DNA from: Nageia nagi
Lineage: Eukaryota > Pinophyta
Direction of reading: 5' to 3'
Assembly (NCBI GenBank): GCA_050084985.1
Contig: JBITNC010000001.1
Span: forward strand, 157,294,001-157,358,000
Length of the DNA: 64,000 nt
How positions within the stretch are numbered: the stretch's first letter is position 1; each line of letters opens with the position of its first letter. Shown here piece by piece: positions 53,540 through 64,000 of the stretch. A program made the position numbers and the translations under genes. The notes beneath the pieces were generated by a model, which was not told the origin of the DNA, did no database searches, and saw only the letters and a program-made list of their open reading frames with translations.

Positions 53540-56500
53540 AGATGTGTTTTGCATGCTCGATTGAGTTTGATGTCACCAAACCCCTCCATTCCTGCGCCTA
53601 GCTCTAGCTTGTGTAAATCTTGCCCATTTTGCTTGCTTCTTGGACCAAGGTGTGTAGAGTCCAATTGGATTTGTGCTCATGAAATTGTGTGAAATTTGAA
53701 ATTTTGAACAAATTTGAGGAATTTCACCCCTAGGCACCAATTTTCATGTGTTTCATAATGTCAAAGCCTTCCATACCCGTGCCTAGCTTGAGGAGGCAGT
53801 AGACTTACTTGAAATTCGAAATAGGTAAAGCATAAATATGCTTGGAATGTGATTTTGTGCCAAACCCATGTTTTTGTTTCCTAAAATTTGCACCTTGAAA
53901 TTTGGTCCACTTGGTCTAGTCATGCATAGGCGACAATTTTGAGGGTTTGGTGGTGTCAAAGGCATGCAAACATGCGCCTAGCCTTTTCTAGTGCAAAAAT
54001 TTGTCATTGTCAAAAATCCTTCAGCCATTTGATGTGGAATTTGAAGGGCAATCCTCTCATGCTTTGAAGAATTTTTTGACCAAAATAGATCCTTGCTCAC
54101 CCTAGGTGCTAGAAATTTGTGTTTGATATCATCAAAGTGGGGAAAACTTGCACCTAGGCTTGGAAGATGAATTCTTGCTCAATTTTGAAAACCCTTTAGA
54201 CCAAAGGTGTAAAATTTGTAGCGCAATCCTTTCAAATTTTCAAGAAAATTTACAATTTTTTTTGTCAAAATGCTCATATGCCTCCCTTAGGCGCTAGAAA
54301 TTTACCTTTAATGTTGCCAAAGGGATGTAATCTTGTGCCTAGATGGGAGAGCCTTAATTTTGGAGCAATTTTAAAAGTTCCAAGATTAAGACTTGATGGA
54401 TTTTAGCTCTTCTTCAATACCCATATTTTTGAGATTCCATTTGATCATGTCGAAATTTGAGGTGCAAGCATGTTAGGTGCCAAAATTATAGCTTTGGTGT
54501 CACCAAAGGAGTCCAATCATGCGCCTAACTCTTGGGGATGAAAATTTGGTCCAAATGGGTTGTTGTAAATGACATTCCTGTGTATTTTTACACTCTCCAT
54601 CATGCCAATGTGGGCTATTCCTCTGATGGGCATCGAAAATTGAGCTTTGATGTCATCAAAGCACCGTAAACCTATGCCTAGCTTGAAGAGGCATGTTTCT
54701 ATTCCATTTTCGAAACTTCCAAGAGCAAAGTTGCTCATCTTTCTATTCTCCACAATACCCATATGCTAGATTTTCGATTTTGCAAGGGTCAAATGTCATG
54801 ATTTTGAGGCATGAGTATGCTAGGCGCCAAAAAATTTGGTTTGAAGATGTGATGATCCAAAATTTAAATTTAGCCACCAACAAGCAATATAGGATCATCA
54901 AGTCCTGACATTAGGTCTAGGGCATCATACACTGCACAACAAACCCTCAAACATGCAATGTTAGGGTTAGGGCATTAACATTACACGTTCAGATACCCAA
55001 AATGCCAATGTCTAGTATATGCAAGTATACATTAATGAATACTATCTCAGAATGCCAACGTCTGGCTCATACATGCATAATCGAAACCCTAACACATTAA
55101 GGTGCCTTTGAATGATAATCACAAACATACACAATCATCAAGATCCAACACATGCGCAAGATGAAGCACTACACATAAGCATGAGATCCAAATGCCCTTT
55201 GGCAATACGAATGATATATAATTGTAGCAAATACAATATCAAGCCCAGTGGGCAGTTTTTGGCCTCAAGGGAGCCAACTAGGGTAGAACACTTAGAAATC
55301 TCCAACATTGAACAACTGTAGAACCACAAGATAGATTCACTCCCTTAGATTTCGAGTACTCTCCATTGAAGGAGCCTTCCTCGGTACTTGGCTAACCAAT
55401 TGAATGGTAGAAGTAAATCCTTGGGATGCCACCGGATGGGCAAAGGTGCTCCACCAATGCTGTAGATAATCAAGATCCCACTGCTTGAGTACCCTCTAAA
55501 TGCGCTGCCTAGGAATGGATGCTTAGCACCTCTAAGACTCTGTGTTCGAAGGAATGTAATAGAAGTAATGATCAATAATGGCTGTCCAATACTGAAGCTC
55601 CAATGTCTATTTATACATTACTTGTGTTCGAACTCACGTAGAAGTCATCCCACTCCCATCTAATCCAATGTTGGGTATTTGGGGGGCCCAATCACTTAAA
55701 GTGTCAATGTGGGGGTCATGATCACTTATGATGCCAATGTGGGGGTCATGATCACTTAATGAGCCAATGTGGGGTCCCTAACACTTAAAGTGCCAACGTG
55801 TGTGTCTTGGTGCCCTCATGAGCCATCGTGGGGGTATGGGTCCCTCCCTAGTGTGGTGCTAGCATGTTGGTGGCCGTCCATCAACTTAGTGCATAAATAT
55901 ACCTTGGGATTCCCATAATCCAGGATCTCCAATGCAATACATGCCTATTCTACTACTTAGGAGGAAGATGTCCCAGTTGGGGCTCACAGTGGGGTCCATT
56001 TAACCCATTAAGTCTCCTATACTAAGTTACGCAATGCAAATACAAGCACGTGAAATAAGTATAGTAAAAAATGAGCAGATTGGTCCCACTAAAAGTACAA
56101 GGGGGATATCACAGATGATGTCAAACCCCCTAAAACTTGCGTCTATGTGCTTGGGACACAAATTTTTAGGTTTTTCAATAATTCCAAGCCCAAACTTGCC
56201 TGATTTTACCCCCTACAGCTTGCCATGTCATCGAAATTGGGATCAAAATTTTGCAAAATTAGGCTTGTGGAAGCTAGGTGACAAAAATTTGGCTTTGATG
56301 GCCTCAAACGCCTCAAATCATGCACCCAATTGTCCTTGGTGAAAATTTGATCCAATTCGAAAAATTCCAAGCCTAAAGTTGCTTGAAATTTGACCCTTCA
56401 TAGCTTGGCATCCTCAAAATTCGCTTCAAATTCCATCTAAAATACCTCCATTTTGCCTTAGGTGCGAATTTCTAGCCTTTGATGGCATCAAAGCTTGGGA

Positions 56501-56640
56501 AATTGCACCTAGCTAGGAGAAGCAGCAAACTTGATTGAATCCTAAAATTTCCAAGCCTAAACTTGATTGAAACAAGGTCCTCTATTGGCCTGTGTCTTCT
56601 GATTCCAACTTTGGCAAACTTTAAAAAACGACTCCATCTT
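53540..56640. repeat. ~180-bp tandem array in the LTR (interrupted by a solo LTR)
   Basis: The motif gcgcctagct or close variants recurs near 53590, 53775, 53975, 54153, 54330, 54520, 54675, then, after the inserted LTR, near 56130, 56310 and 56500. Each unit also has gatg.catcaaag-like and ttccaag..c.aa.ttgc-like words. Similar words in the array at 22600-25560 suggest common origin. Confidence 0.7.
54848..56113 (-). mobile_element. Solo LTR (family A) inside the array
   Basis: On the minus strand it starts TGTGATATCCCCC and ends TGGATCATCACA. Flanks are GAAGA (54843-54847) and GATGA (56114-56118), a target duplication with one mismatch. Joining the flanks restores array text. Confidence 0.8.
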
Positions 56641-56912
56641 CATCAGTTCCATTCAAGGCCCAAAAATTTTGTATTCTAATGAAGTCACTGAATCCTGGCT
56701 CCCTTATTGCAAAACTAGTGACTAGATGCTTTGATACTCTTTAGGGTCTTCGACGAGTAATCTCCATGAATCGCTCCATGATATCATGTTTTCACTCTTC
56801 AGAATTAACTATCGGTCGCTAAAAACCAATTTCATGGCATTGCACCTCATTGGCTTTGGAAAAATAGGGTCTCCAAAATCTTGTATTTTGGGGTGTGTTG
56901 TGTGGGCACAAC

Positions 56913-58098
56913 GGATTCTAAATATTCTTCATGCTGGTCACTGGAAGCATTATCTTTTGGAACCTCTTCAATTACATGAACAGACCTTGTGAATTTGACA
57001 TCCTCTTCATTTGTTCCTTCATCAAAATCATAAGCAACATCTTTGACTTTTTCATCACGAAGCTCATTAATATAATAACCATCATCCCTTTTGGTGAAAC
57101 CTAGATCCCTTTCCTTCCTTTTGTCATTGCCTTTTTTTTTCATGTGCTTGTACTTTATGCAAGTCTCCTTGTGATGAAGTGGCCCCCTTGTTCTTCTTGT
57201 ATGTATCAAGCCAAGTAGCAAGGATTTCCCTATCCTTGTAGTAAAACATCTTCACAAAGTTTCTGAAAGGTATGGCATCTTTGAAACCTTCAATATTCCC
57301 TTTTCATTCCATGATTAGAGCATCCAAGTCCTTGAGTAAATCTTTCGAATTTGGTGTGATAGCCCAAATGCCTACATTCTGATCTATTGCTATTAATAAA
57401 TGACTCATTGCTTTGAACAAGGCATCTGTCTCTTGCTCTTTCATGATTAAAATAACTTATCCCTCCAAACCTTATCACTCCATGCTTGCAATGTCAAATT
57501 TCTTCTTAAAATTTAGATTGTAGAAATGAAATTGGAAATTCCGAAATTTACTTGAACCTAGAAAGTAGTGTCTTCAGGTGGAACAATCTTGATCCAAGTG
57601 CAAGATCTAACGATGAACTGTTCAAGCTAGGCACCAAGGTCGTACATCTCACCTTTCTCTCCTCAAATATTGCAAATTGGTGCAAAAAGCTCCAATGTTT
57701 GCCTTAAGATCCTTGAAAACTACAAATCAAATTCCAAAAACTGCAATGCTATCCTCCAGGGGCCAATGAATGAGATCTAGTGCCTAAAATGTGCTTCCAG
57801 AGGTGCAACGAACTAGCTGATGGCCTTGAGACTCCCCAAAATTGATAGGAATTCACCAGTGTGTCCTTTTGATGGCTCAAATTTCAGATTTGGATGCCTG
57901 AAATCCCCCAGACCCCCTTTTACTTGCATAATAGTGTCTAGATCTTCGAATACAATTTTAACTTTTTTAGATCTTTACCCAACAGAATGGTAATATCTAA
58001 GCTCTACAATTTCTCTGCAGCAAGATAGAGAGATCTTCTTCTCTTCCTAACAAATGTAACTATTCCACGATCTAACCTAGTAGGATGGCAAGATCTTG
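56913..58098 (-). pseudogene. Unclassified retroelement-like remnant
   Basis: Minus frames with text such as FVKMFYYKDREILATWLDTY (near 57220-57270) and Lys/Glu-rich pieces at 56847-57221. It lies downstream of a degenerate primer site at 58099-58110, so it is probably internal sequence of the LTR element ending there. I do not recognise a domain. Confidence 0.35.
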
Positions 58099-58110
58099 GC
58101 TTTGATACTA
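58099..58110 (-). promoter_or_regulatory. Degenerate primer binding site
   Basis: Minus strand TAGTATCAAAGC, two mismatches to TGGTATCAGAGC, two bases from an LTR end at 58112. Confidence 0.6.
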
Positions 58111-58111
58111 T

Positions 58112-58579
58112 TGTAATGAGCCAAACTAGGGCTCATTTGAAGTTGCATAATTCTTTTTCGTGAATTATCACAAAAATTCCTAATTGATGCAACGATTTGT
58201 TCCTAGCACAAAATAAATGTTTAAATATGCAAAACGTGCCCTAGGAGAGGGATGTCTCACTTGCAATGCGAGATTTGGTTAATAATAATCAAAATAATGC
58301 AACGTCTGACTCTAAACTCATGATCTCAATTGGGAAAGCCAACATCTAGCTTCCACGAGCTCCAATAGCAAGAGAACGCTCACAAACACCCAACGTCTAA
58401 GTTAGAATGCTCAAATCATCCAATGATTCATAACAATTGTATAAAGTCAATGAAATAGCTAAGTTCTCATGCATAAACTCCAATGTCTCGTATAGTAGTT
58501 CAAGAACTCATCAATCAAACAATAAACTCAATATCTTATACATGCATTCCAATTTCCAAGTTTAGAGTGTAATATCACA
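58112..58579 (-). repeat. LTR fragment next to a primer site
   Basis: Ends TTACA on the minus strand at 58112. Words such as caacgtctgac and gagggatgtctcac resemble family A. The right limit (aatatcaca at 58579) is a guess; at 468 bp it would be short for this family. Confidence 0.45.
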
Positions 58580-58639
58580 ATACAAACTCTCAATTTTGGC
58601 AAGGTATGCAGCGCCTAATATAGCAAGAATACTCAATTA

Positions 58640-59900
58640 CATTTAAGGATCTGGCAAGGATGGTAATTCTCTCTGACAAGCTAATGCCTGAAGGCTCCAT
58701 TAGTCCCTTATGAAGAGGAATGTCAACCGCTCCTCAAGAATGTGGTGAATCATGATTGCAATCTTTTGAAACTCCGATACATACTCATCCACCGCTCCTT
58801 GCTGCCTCAAAGATGTCAGATCCCAGAAGTAATCATTCTCCTTCTTCCGATCAATTCTCTTTAGCAATCGTCTGGCAAACTCATCAATGGAGGTAATGAG
58901 TGAGTAATCCTAGCTGATTACTCCATGTTGCCACCATTCGAGGGCATCACCCTCAAAATGTAATGATGCAAAATGGATTGCATCTTCCTCCACCATGTTT
59001 GGGCTCAAGGTAAAGTAGGTCTGCAGTTGATGTAGCCATGCCCTAGCAGTCATCATCTTCCTATCATACATTTGTACTTGCATTTTATTTATCTTCTATT
59101 GCAGGTCTCTCTTATCTCCCCACAAGCTCCTTGGGGTATGTGGACCGTGTGTACTGCTCCCCTTCAACCCTAGGATCTCTAGGTAGCCATTGAAGTTGAC
59201 ATCTCTCTTCAAGCCCGGATCCAACATAGAGTACTCCCTGAAAATCTGATTCAGCTCAAGTGTTCCAAAAACCCTATTCTTTGTCTCTTCTCCTGACTTC
59301 TTGGCGAACATGGGTTTGGACGGCTTGGGGATAATGGCTTGTTCCTCAATCTTGCCAATGTCCTCATCTAGGTACCTCCATAGGAGAGGGTTAGTACCCT
59401 ATGGTGCTCGTTGTGAGTGGGATCTCGGGAATGTGGGTTTTGGACGACCCATAGATCCGTGATGAGTTCATTCCTAATCTCTCGGACTACAGGATCTCCT
59501 CATACTCGCCTCCCTATCTGCTTTGTACTCTTCATGCGGCTCTTCTCCTTCATTTGAGATAGGATGTGGGGGGCTAATGTACCTTTCTTGCTCCTCTCAA
59601 ACTCCCACATGTCTGTTCAATTGCCTTTGCATGGTGGTGATGGCTCCCTTGATGCTATGAATGGCCAAAACAAGCTCATTGAACTTCCGTTCAGGTGTGG
59701 ATTCCCGAGCCGGTGTAGGGCTTTCTCCTCTGGCCGATGCAGATCTCCCTCTTGGCGCATGATTCTCCTCTTCATAGTCACCTTCGTTTGGCACCTCATT
59801 CATCCATGGCTGACGTTCTTCCTCTTGGACAACCCTAGAAGGTGTGTCTTCTTCCTATGACTTTCCGCTCGTGGCAGATGCCATCTCCTTCCGAATGGTG
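58640..59900 (-). pseudogene. Ty3/gypsy gag remnant of a family A element
   Basis: Read right to left. A Ser/Arg/Glu-rich start (RGRSASARGESPTPARESTP), then MFAKKSGEETKNRVFGTLEL, then near 58920-59030 the gag core FEGDALEWWQHG, and downstream FARRLLKRIDRKKEN, LRQQGAVDEYVSEF. This W/F spacing is standard for retrotransposon gag. In-frame stops (for example near 58911 and 59095) inactivate it. It follows the primer site and LTR at 59957-61095 on the same strand. No pol is present to the left. Confidence 0.75.
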
Positions 59901-59956
59901 GATCTAGTGTAATAGCGGTGAACTGCAAGTATCATTCATAGGTTCGCTAGATTCAA

Positions 59957-59968
59957 GCTCTGATACCA
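59957..59968 (-). promoter_or_regulatory. Primer binding site (initiator Met tRNA)
   Basis: Minus strand TGGTATCAGAGC, exact consensus, one base from the LTR end at 59970. Confidence 0.9.
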
Positions 59969-59969
59969 T

Positions 59970-61095
59970 TGTAAAGATCCAATTACAAACTCAAGTGCAA
60001 TTAAATTGAACACAGGCAAATATAGCCAACGTCTGGACAAGGCTACTAGGAATAAGCATTCAAACCCTTAAATTGCCAACGTTGGAGCTAGGGCATGTAA
60101 TACAAGTTTGCACTACACAATTATGCCAACATCTGGCTCATATATGCATGAAGGAATAATTAAACTACAACGTTGCAATAATGAACAAATATTATAAAAC
60201 ATGAGATCTAAATGCTCACTAGCTGTATGAATGATATGCAATGAACAATGATACAATACCAAGCTCCCAGAGCTGGACGTTGGCCTCTAAGGAGCCAACT
60301 AGGGCACAACAAATATCCTCAAGCTAGATGGATGGATGGGACAGTCTTGCTCCCTCAAAACCTTAACCCTCTCCATCGAAGGAGCCCTCCTCTGATCCTG
60401 GAAGCAACTAAAGGTAGAAGTGCAACCTTCGAATACCACCAGATGGGCAAGGATGCTACACCAGTGTTGTAGACTAGCAAGATCCCTCAGCCTGCTAATC
60501 TTCCTAGATGCTGCACCTATGGGTTTGCTTGGCGCTACGCGAAGTCTCTTTTCCTCTGGACGATGTCAAGTGTAATAATAATCAAGTATATCCAGCTATG
60601 AGGCTCCAATGCCTTTTATAACACTTTACAGGATTTGGATCTCACCTAGGAGTCATTACCTAGCTCCTCTAATCCAACGTTAGCTTCCTGGGGTCCCAGA
60701 ATGTCCAACGTGGAGACCTAGGGGTCAGGCATGGTCAACGTGGGTATCCAGGAGCTATAAATGCCAACATGGAGGTCTGGAGTGCCACGCATGCCTAATG
60801 TGGGTTTAGGAGTCATGCGTGGGGCTAAGGTGTCATCATGGGCCAACGTGGGGGTCTAGGAGTCTTCCCAAGGTTGGCGCATGTACATAAGTGCTCATTC
60901 ATCCACCTAAGTGCTAAATAGATAAAACTTTTAATCTATGCTTTGGACTTGGCGCTCACAATGGGGTCCATTGACCCATTAAGTCTTCTATTGCATGTCC
61001 TAACTTAAAGCATAATAACAATAATAAAATACAATACAAAAGTGGAATCCGTTGGATTCCATATGTAATTATAAATGTGCAAGGGGGACGTCACA
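59970..61095 (-). repeat. 5' LTR (family A) of the gag element
   Basis: 1,126 bp; on the minus strand starts TGTGACGTCCCCC and ends GATCTTTACA. It aligns with the solo LTRs at 16743-17923 and 54848-56113. A matching 3' LTR to the left was not found. Confidence 0.85.
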
Positions 61096-61329
61096 AAATC
61101 ATAAATATTCCTTGGTATCAATATTATGTCAACATTGGTATTTCTCAAATATATATTAAAGTATTATATTACTCCTAATTGCACTAAAATGCCCAACGTC
61201 CTATAATTGGAGTGTTTATTTATGAATTTAAGCATCCAAGTGGAACTTACCCAAATAATAGGGCCATTTATTGCAAACATTGAAATTTCTTCTAACTAAA
61301 TATAAATCACTTCTAAATTAATAACAATT

Positions 61330-61530
61330 GTACATCCCTAGAAAAGAGACGTGACCTTCCTAGTGGTCAATTGGAAAGAGAATCTCGGATTACCGTGTGC
61401 ACGCGATATGGGAAAACTGGCTTGATAGGCGAACTTCAAAATGCCATAACTTCCTCGTTTCTTGATGAAATCATATCGTATAACTTGTCAAAACGAATGG
61501 CACGAGGACCTTTTTCAATTTCGAGTGACG
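61330..61530 (-). repeat. LTR fragment resembling the composite element's LTR
   Basis: aggcgaacttcaaaatgccataact and tcgtataacttgtcaaaac parallel the reverse complement of the LTR body near 13400-13470 and the copy at 32300-32375. Confidence 0.5.
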
Positions 61531-62469
61531 AAACATCTATTTTGTAGAAGATGAAATCTCCTTGAAGCCAAATATGAGTAGAACCTTACAATTTGGGAAT
61601 ATTACCTATATTTTGAGAATATATGTATTTTGACTTGTTGTGCTTGTTAATTAAATTTTGAAATGGTAAAGATATTCTTTATCTCGTATTATGTTTGAAC
61701 GAATAAATGATTAGGTAATAAATGTAATATTATGTAACATAGTCTCGAACTTGAAGAATAATGTTTTAAGCAACATATAAAAAATATAATAATAAATAAA
61801 TTAATAAATCTATATCTGATTAGACACCTCGGTGTATGGCATAGATAGATTTGTGACCATACATCGTAATGACACCATAAGGGATATGGACAGGTGGTTG
61901 TTGAGCAGGATGGTGGTTTCTTGTCAATAGATATGGGTAGATGAGATATTTGTAATGTTGTCGGATGATGACAATTATAGCAATTATTCCTTTCACACGA
62001 AGTGAAAGCAATAGAATTGTACCATAGGGCAATGAGCGCTATATAAGTTTATTTATTGTTACTAGCAGTAGTCTCATTCATGGGTGGTATGAAATGAGGT
62101 AACTGTATCAATAGGTGATGGTGTCATATAAAATTACTTATCGGGGAACGATATGATATTATTTGAAAAAGCGCAATCTTTGGTGATATGGGCCCCAAGA
62201 GGAACCCAATCAACACCGTGATCAAAATGTTTGCAATTACGAATCTGGTAACGAGAAATGGATTGATCACCTTAAAGCATGTCTTCTAATGGATGAAGTT
62301 AGTTGAGTAAATTTGGGAAACTCATGTCAACTATGGGGTTTGATCAACTCATTCAACTTGGATGGTCATTTGCAACAACTATTAATCCAAAAGTGGGGAT
62401 TGTCTTGTTCAATTCATAGGTGTATGATAAATCATAAAACAACCCATATAGCCTTTTGACTATATTGAC
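61531..62469. other. No recognisable gene
   Basis: AT-rich intron sequence; an open frame at 61820-62032 has no family resemblance. Confidence 0.45.
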
Positions 62470-62690
62470 AGTGATTAATCAAAGGTTGATCATAAGCAAA
62501 AGCATGGGTGATAAGGACTAACCATTATGATCAGTATGGTAAGGTTATAATCAAATTAAATAAATCATAGCTGAAAAATCATATTGTTTAGGGTAGTGAT
62601 TAACCTAAGGTTGATTCCAAGTGGAAGCATGGGTGATAGGGGTTAACTATTAAGCTGGTATGATATGGCCTAAATGAAGTTAAGCATATT
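62470..62690 (+). repeat. ~125-bp direct duplication
   Basis: gtgattaa.c.aaggttgat and agcatgggtgata recur 125 bases apart (62470 and 62595), followed by similar tggtatg.ta.gg words. Unit 2 runs into the palindrome at 62687. Confidence 0.65.
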
Positions 62691-62726
62691 TTATCATATA
62701 TATATATATATATATATGATAAAATA
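62687..62726. repeat. 40-bp perfect palindrome with (TA)n core
   Basis: TATTTTATCA at the left and TGATAAAATA at the right enclose 20 bases of alternating TA. It can form a hairpin or cruciform and is prone to length change. Confidence 0.8.
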
Positions 62727-64000
62727 AAAAGATAAGAAAGAATGTAGGCCAAGGATATCCCACTTGTTTGTTTTGGCATTGTTTGCTTTCACTACACTTG
62801 GTAAGGACATTTTGGATGGAGTTGCTTCTCTTTTCATAGAGTCACACATTTTGGATGTTCTTGTGTCGCAGACCTAACCTGAGGTCTATTGTTAGAAAGG
62901 CATATTTCTGTTTCGTACTTGTAGGATTACCGGCCAAAACATGATTGCCAATTTCCCAACACAAGGAGCAACTTAGAATTCTCCAGCAATAGCAATGTCA
63001 ATATCAATTTTAACATCTGAGTTATTTTACATTTTTTCAAAAATAAGGAATTAACATAAGCGACACCTCAGCATGAATATAACAATTTTGCAGGGTAAAC
63101 GCAATTTTAGCATTTTTGTAGTTTTTAATCTAACACTTTTTGCTTTAAGTTGACTGTTCAACATTGGTCTTCACATGTAGCCCAAAGCAAGAATGGGCAA
63201 TCAATATCTTTTCACTTTAAAAAGAATGTGCTCATCCATTCTTTTTCCTGCCCTTTTCAGCCCTTGGGGCAAGGACAAGTCTTTGATCATATTATTACGA
63301 GCTTTTCGAAAGTTGTTTTTTTGGCTAATGCCATCTTGTAGGATCTTAACAAGGGCAATTGTCCAAGGTTTTATCATATATCCTTTTATGTTTTAGCCAT
63401 TTGAAATGACTTTAGTTGAGCGTTTTATTTGATATAAGCAAAATGTCTTTTTGGGATCCAGTTGGGGTAATTTTTCAAAATTGAGTAATATGTTCTAATA
63501 TTGAATTATCTTATGTGCACATCAACTTAAGTGAATTCAAAATTATACTTTTCAGAATCTATATAAGGCAAGGAGCAAAGGCTCATTTAATAGAAAAATA
63601 TGATTGGAATCTCTTGAAACAAATGAGGAATGTATCGAACAACTCTTTGGCATGCTCTAACGCTATTATCTTTTTCAAGACTTGTTTTCTTCCAAACTTT
63701 TCCTTAAGCCCTATTTGTAGGTACCAAGACTCACTATGCTTAGAATGTGCGCATTTTAGACCATATGCCCTAAAATTCTTGGATGTTTTGGAACCTTTGT
63801 CCTAGAACGTGGGTGATATGGTTTTTGAGCCAGATAGACCCAGAAACAGTTGTAGGAGCCGAGGCAGCCTAGTATAATACAAGTTAGTCATTCATCTTTC
63901 AAGGTCACAAGCTGCCCATCAATCTATCTTCGATTCATAGATTCTAGATAATTCTTCTCCTTATATCCTCTTGTAAACTTGCATGATCTAAATTGATAAA
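62727..64000. other. Window end, no recognised exon or element
   Basis: I looked for TOP3A text after the active site (HDDKAHPPIHPTK-like) and found none. Open frames at 63150-63396 and 63515-63805 lack any resemblance to known families. Confidence 0.45.

Larger units (their letters stand above)
52165..56912 (-). repeat. 5' LTR of the Tat-like gag element (with array and nested solo LTR)
   Basis: On the minus strand it would start near 56912 (GTTGTGCCCACACAACAC) and end CCAACA at 52165, next to the primer site. It contains a tandem array (about 53540-56640), a TATA box (53062-53069) and a downstream part that matches 17950-19160. Minus the nested solo LTR it is about 3.5 kb. Unlike 17950-25824 it has no long ORF between array and TATA box. 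The right limit is inferred from three copies sharing it. Confidence 0.5.

Noticed and set aside
47550-64000. Further TOP3A exons after exon 8
   Set aside because: I searched for text expected next (around HDDKAHPPIHPT and the region before it) on the + strand and found no candidate with splice sites. The remaining exons are taken to lie outside the window.
1-64000. tRNA, rRNA or snoRNA genes
   Set aside because: I looked for tRNA A/B box pairs with cloverleaf potential and for rRNA text; the only tRNA-related matches are LTR primer sites.

Overview
This is plant nuclear DNA from a large, repeat-rich genome. It is AT-rich, has spliceosomal introns, and carries plant-type Ty1/copia, Ty3/gypsy (Tat-like), LINE and hAT remnants, an endogenous pararetrovirus fragment and long LTRs with initiator-Met-tRNA primer sites. 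Introns of more than 16 kb and more than 32 kb inside a housekeeping gene, made of nested decayed LTR elements, suggest a gymnosperm, most likely a conifer. The species is an inference; nothing in the window proves it.

The one host gene I can support is DNA topoisomerase 3-alpha (TOP3A), on the + strand. Exon 1 is at 7887-8165 and seven further exons lie between 40540 and 47549. They encode the first 350 residues, including the TOPRIM domain and the active-site tyrosine, with an open frame and GT/AG borders throughout. The 3' half of the gene was not found and must lie beyond position 64000. Type IA topoisomerase 3-alpha works with a RecQ helicase and RMI proteins to dissolve recombination intermediates. 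One oddity is a Met where the TOPRIM signature normally has Arg.

Layout: 1-4.8 kb is decayed sequence with pentatricopeptide-repeat (PPR) gene remains, including a small tandem array of its E-motif region. 4.8-7.1 kb is a broken caulimovirid-like RT/RNase H fragment. 7.1-7.9 kb is the TOP3A upstream region and leader with two short uORFs. Intron 1 (8166-40539) holds a Tat-like gypsy remnant, a hAT transposase remnant, and a Ty1/copia remnant split by a 26-kb composite LTR element (13282-39429, target duplication GGAAG). That composite contains a solo LTR (16743-17923), a Tat-like pol (26.4-30.2 kb) next to a possible giant LTR with tandem arrays and a ~1,070-codon unknown reading frame (17.95-25.8 kb), a second solo LTR (30578-31684) and a LINE (32.9-37.4 kb).

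Intron 7 (41997-47465) carries a fragment related to the giant LTR. Intron 8 (47550 to beyond the end) carries an LTR element with a conserved unknown ORF (48.07-50.5 kb), a Tat-like gag with its long LTR and 180-bp array (50.6-56.9 kb), a nested solo LTR (54848-56113), another gag element with LTR and primer site (58.6-61.1 kb), and about 2.9 kb of mostly unassigned sequence.

All mobile-element reading frames are interrupted. Only TOP3A looks functional. Boundaries given to the base come from visible LTR termini, target duplications, start/stop codons or splice sites; other boundaries are approximate.
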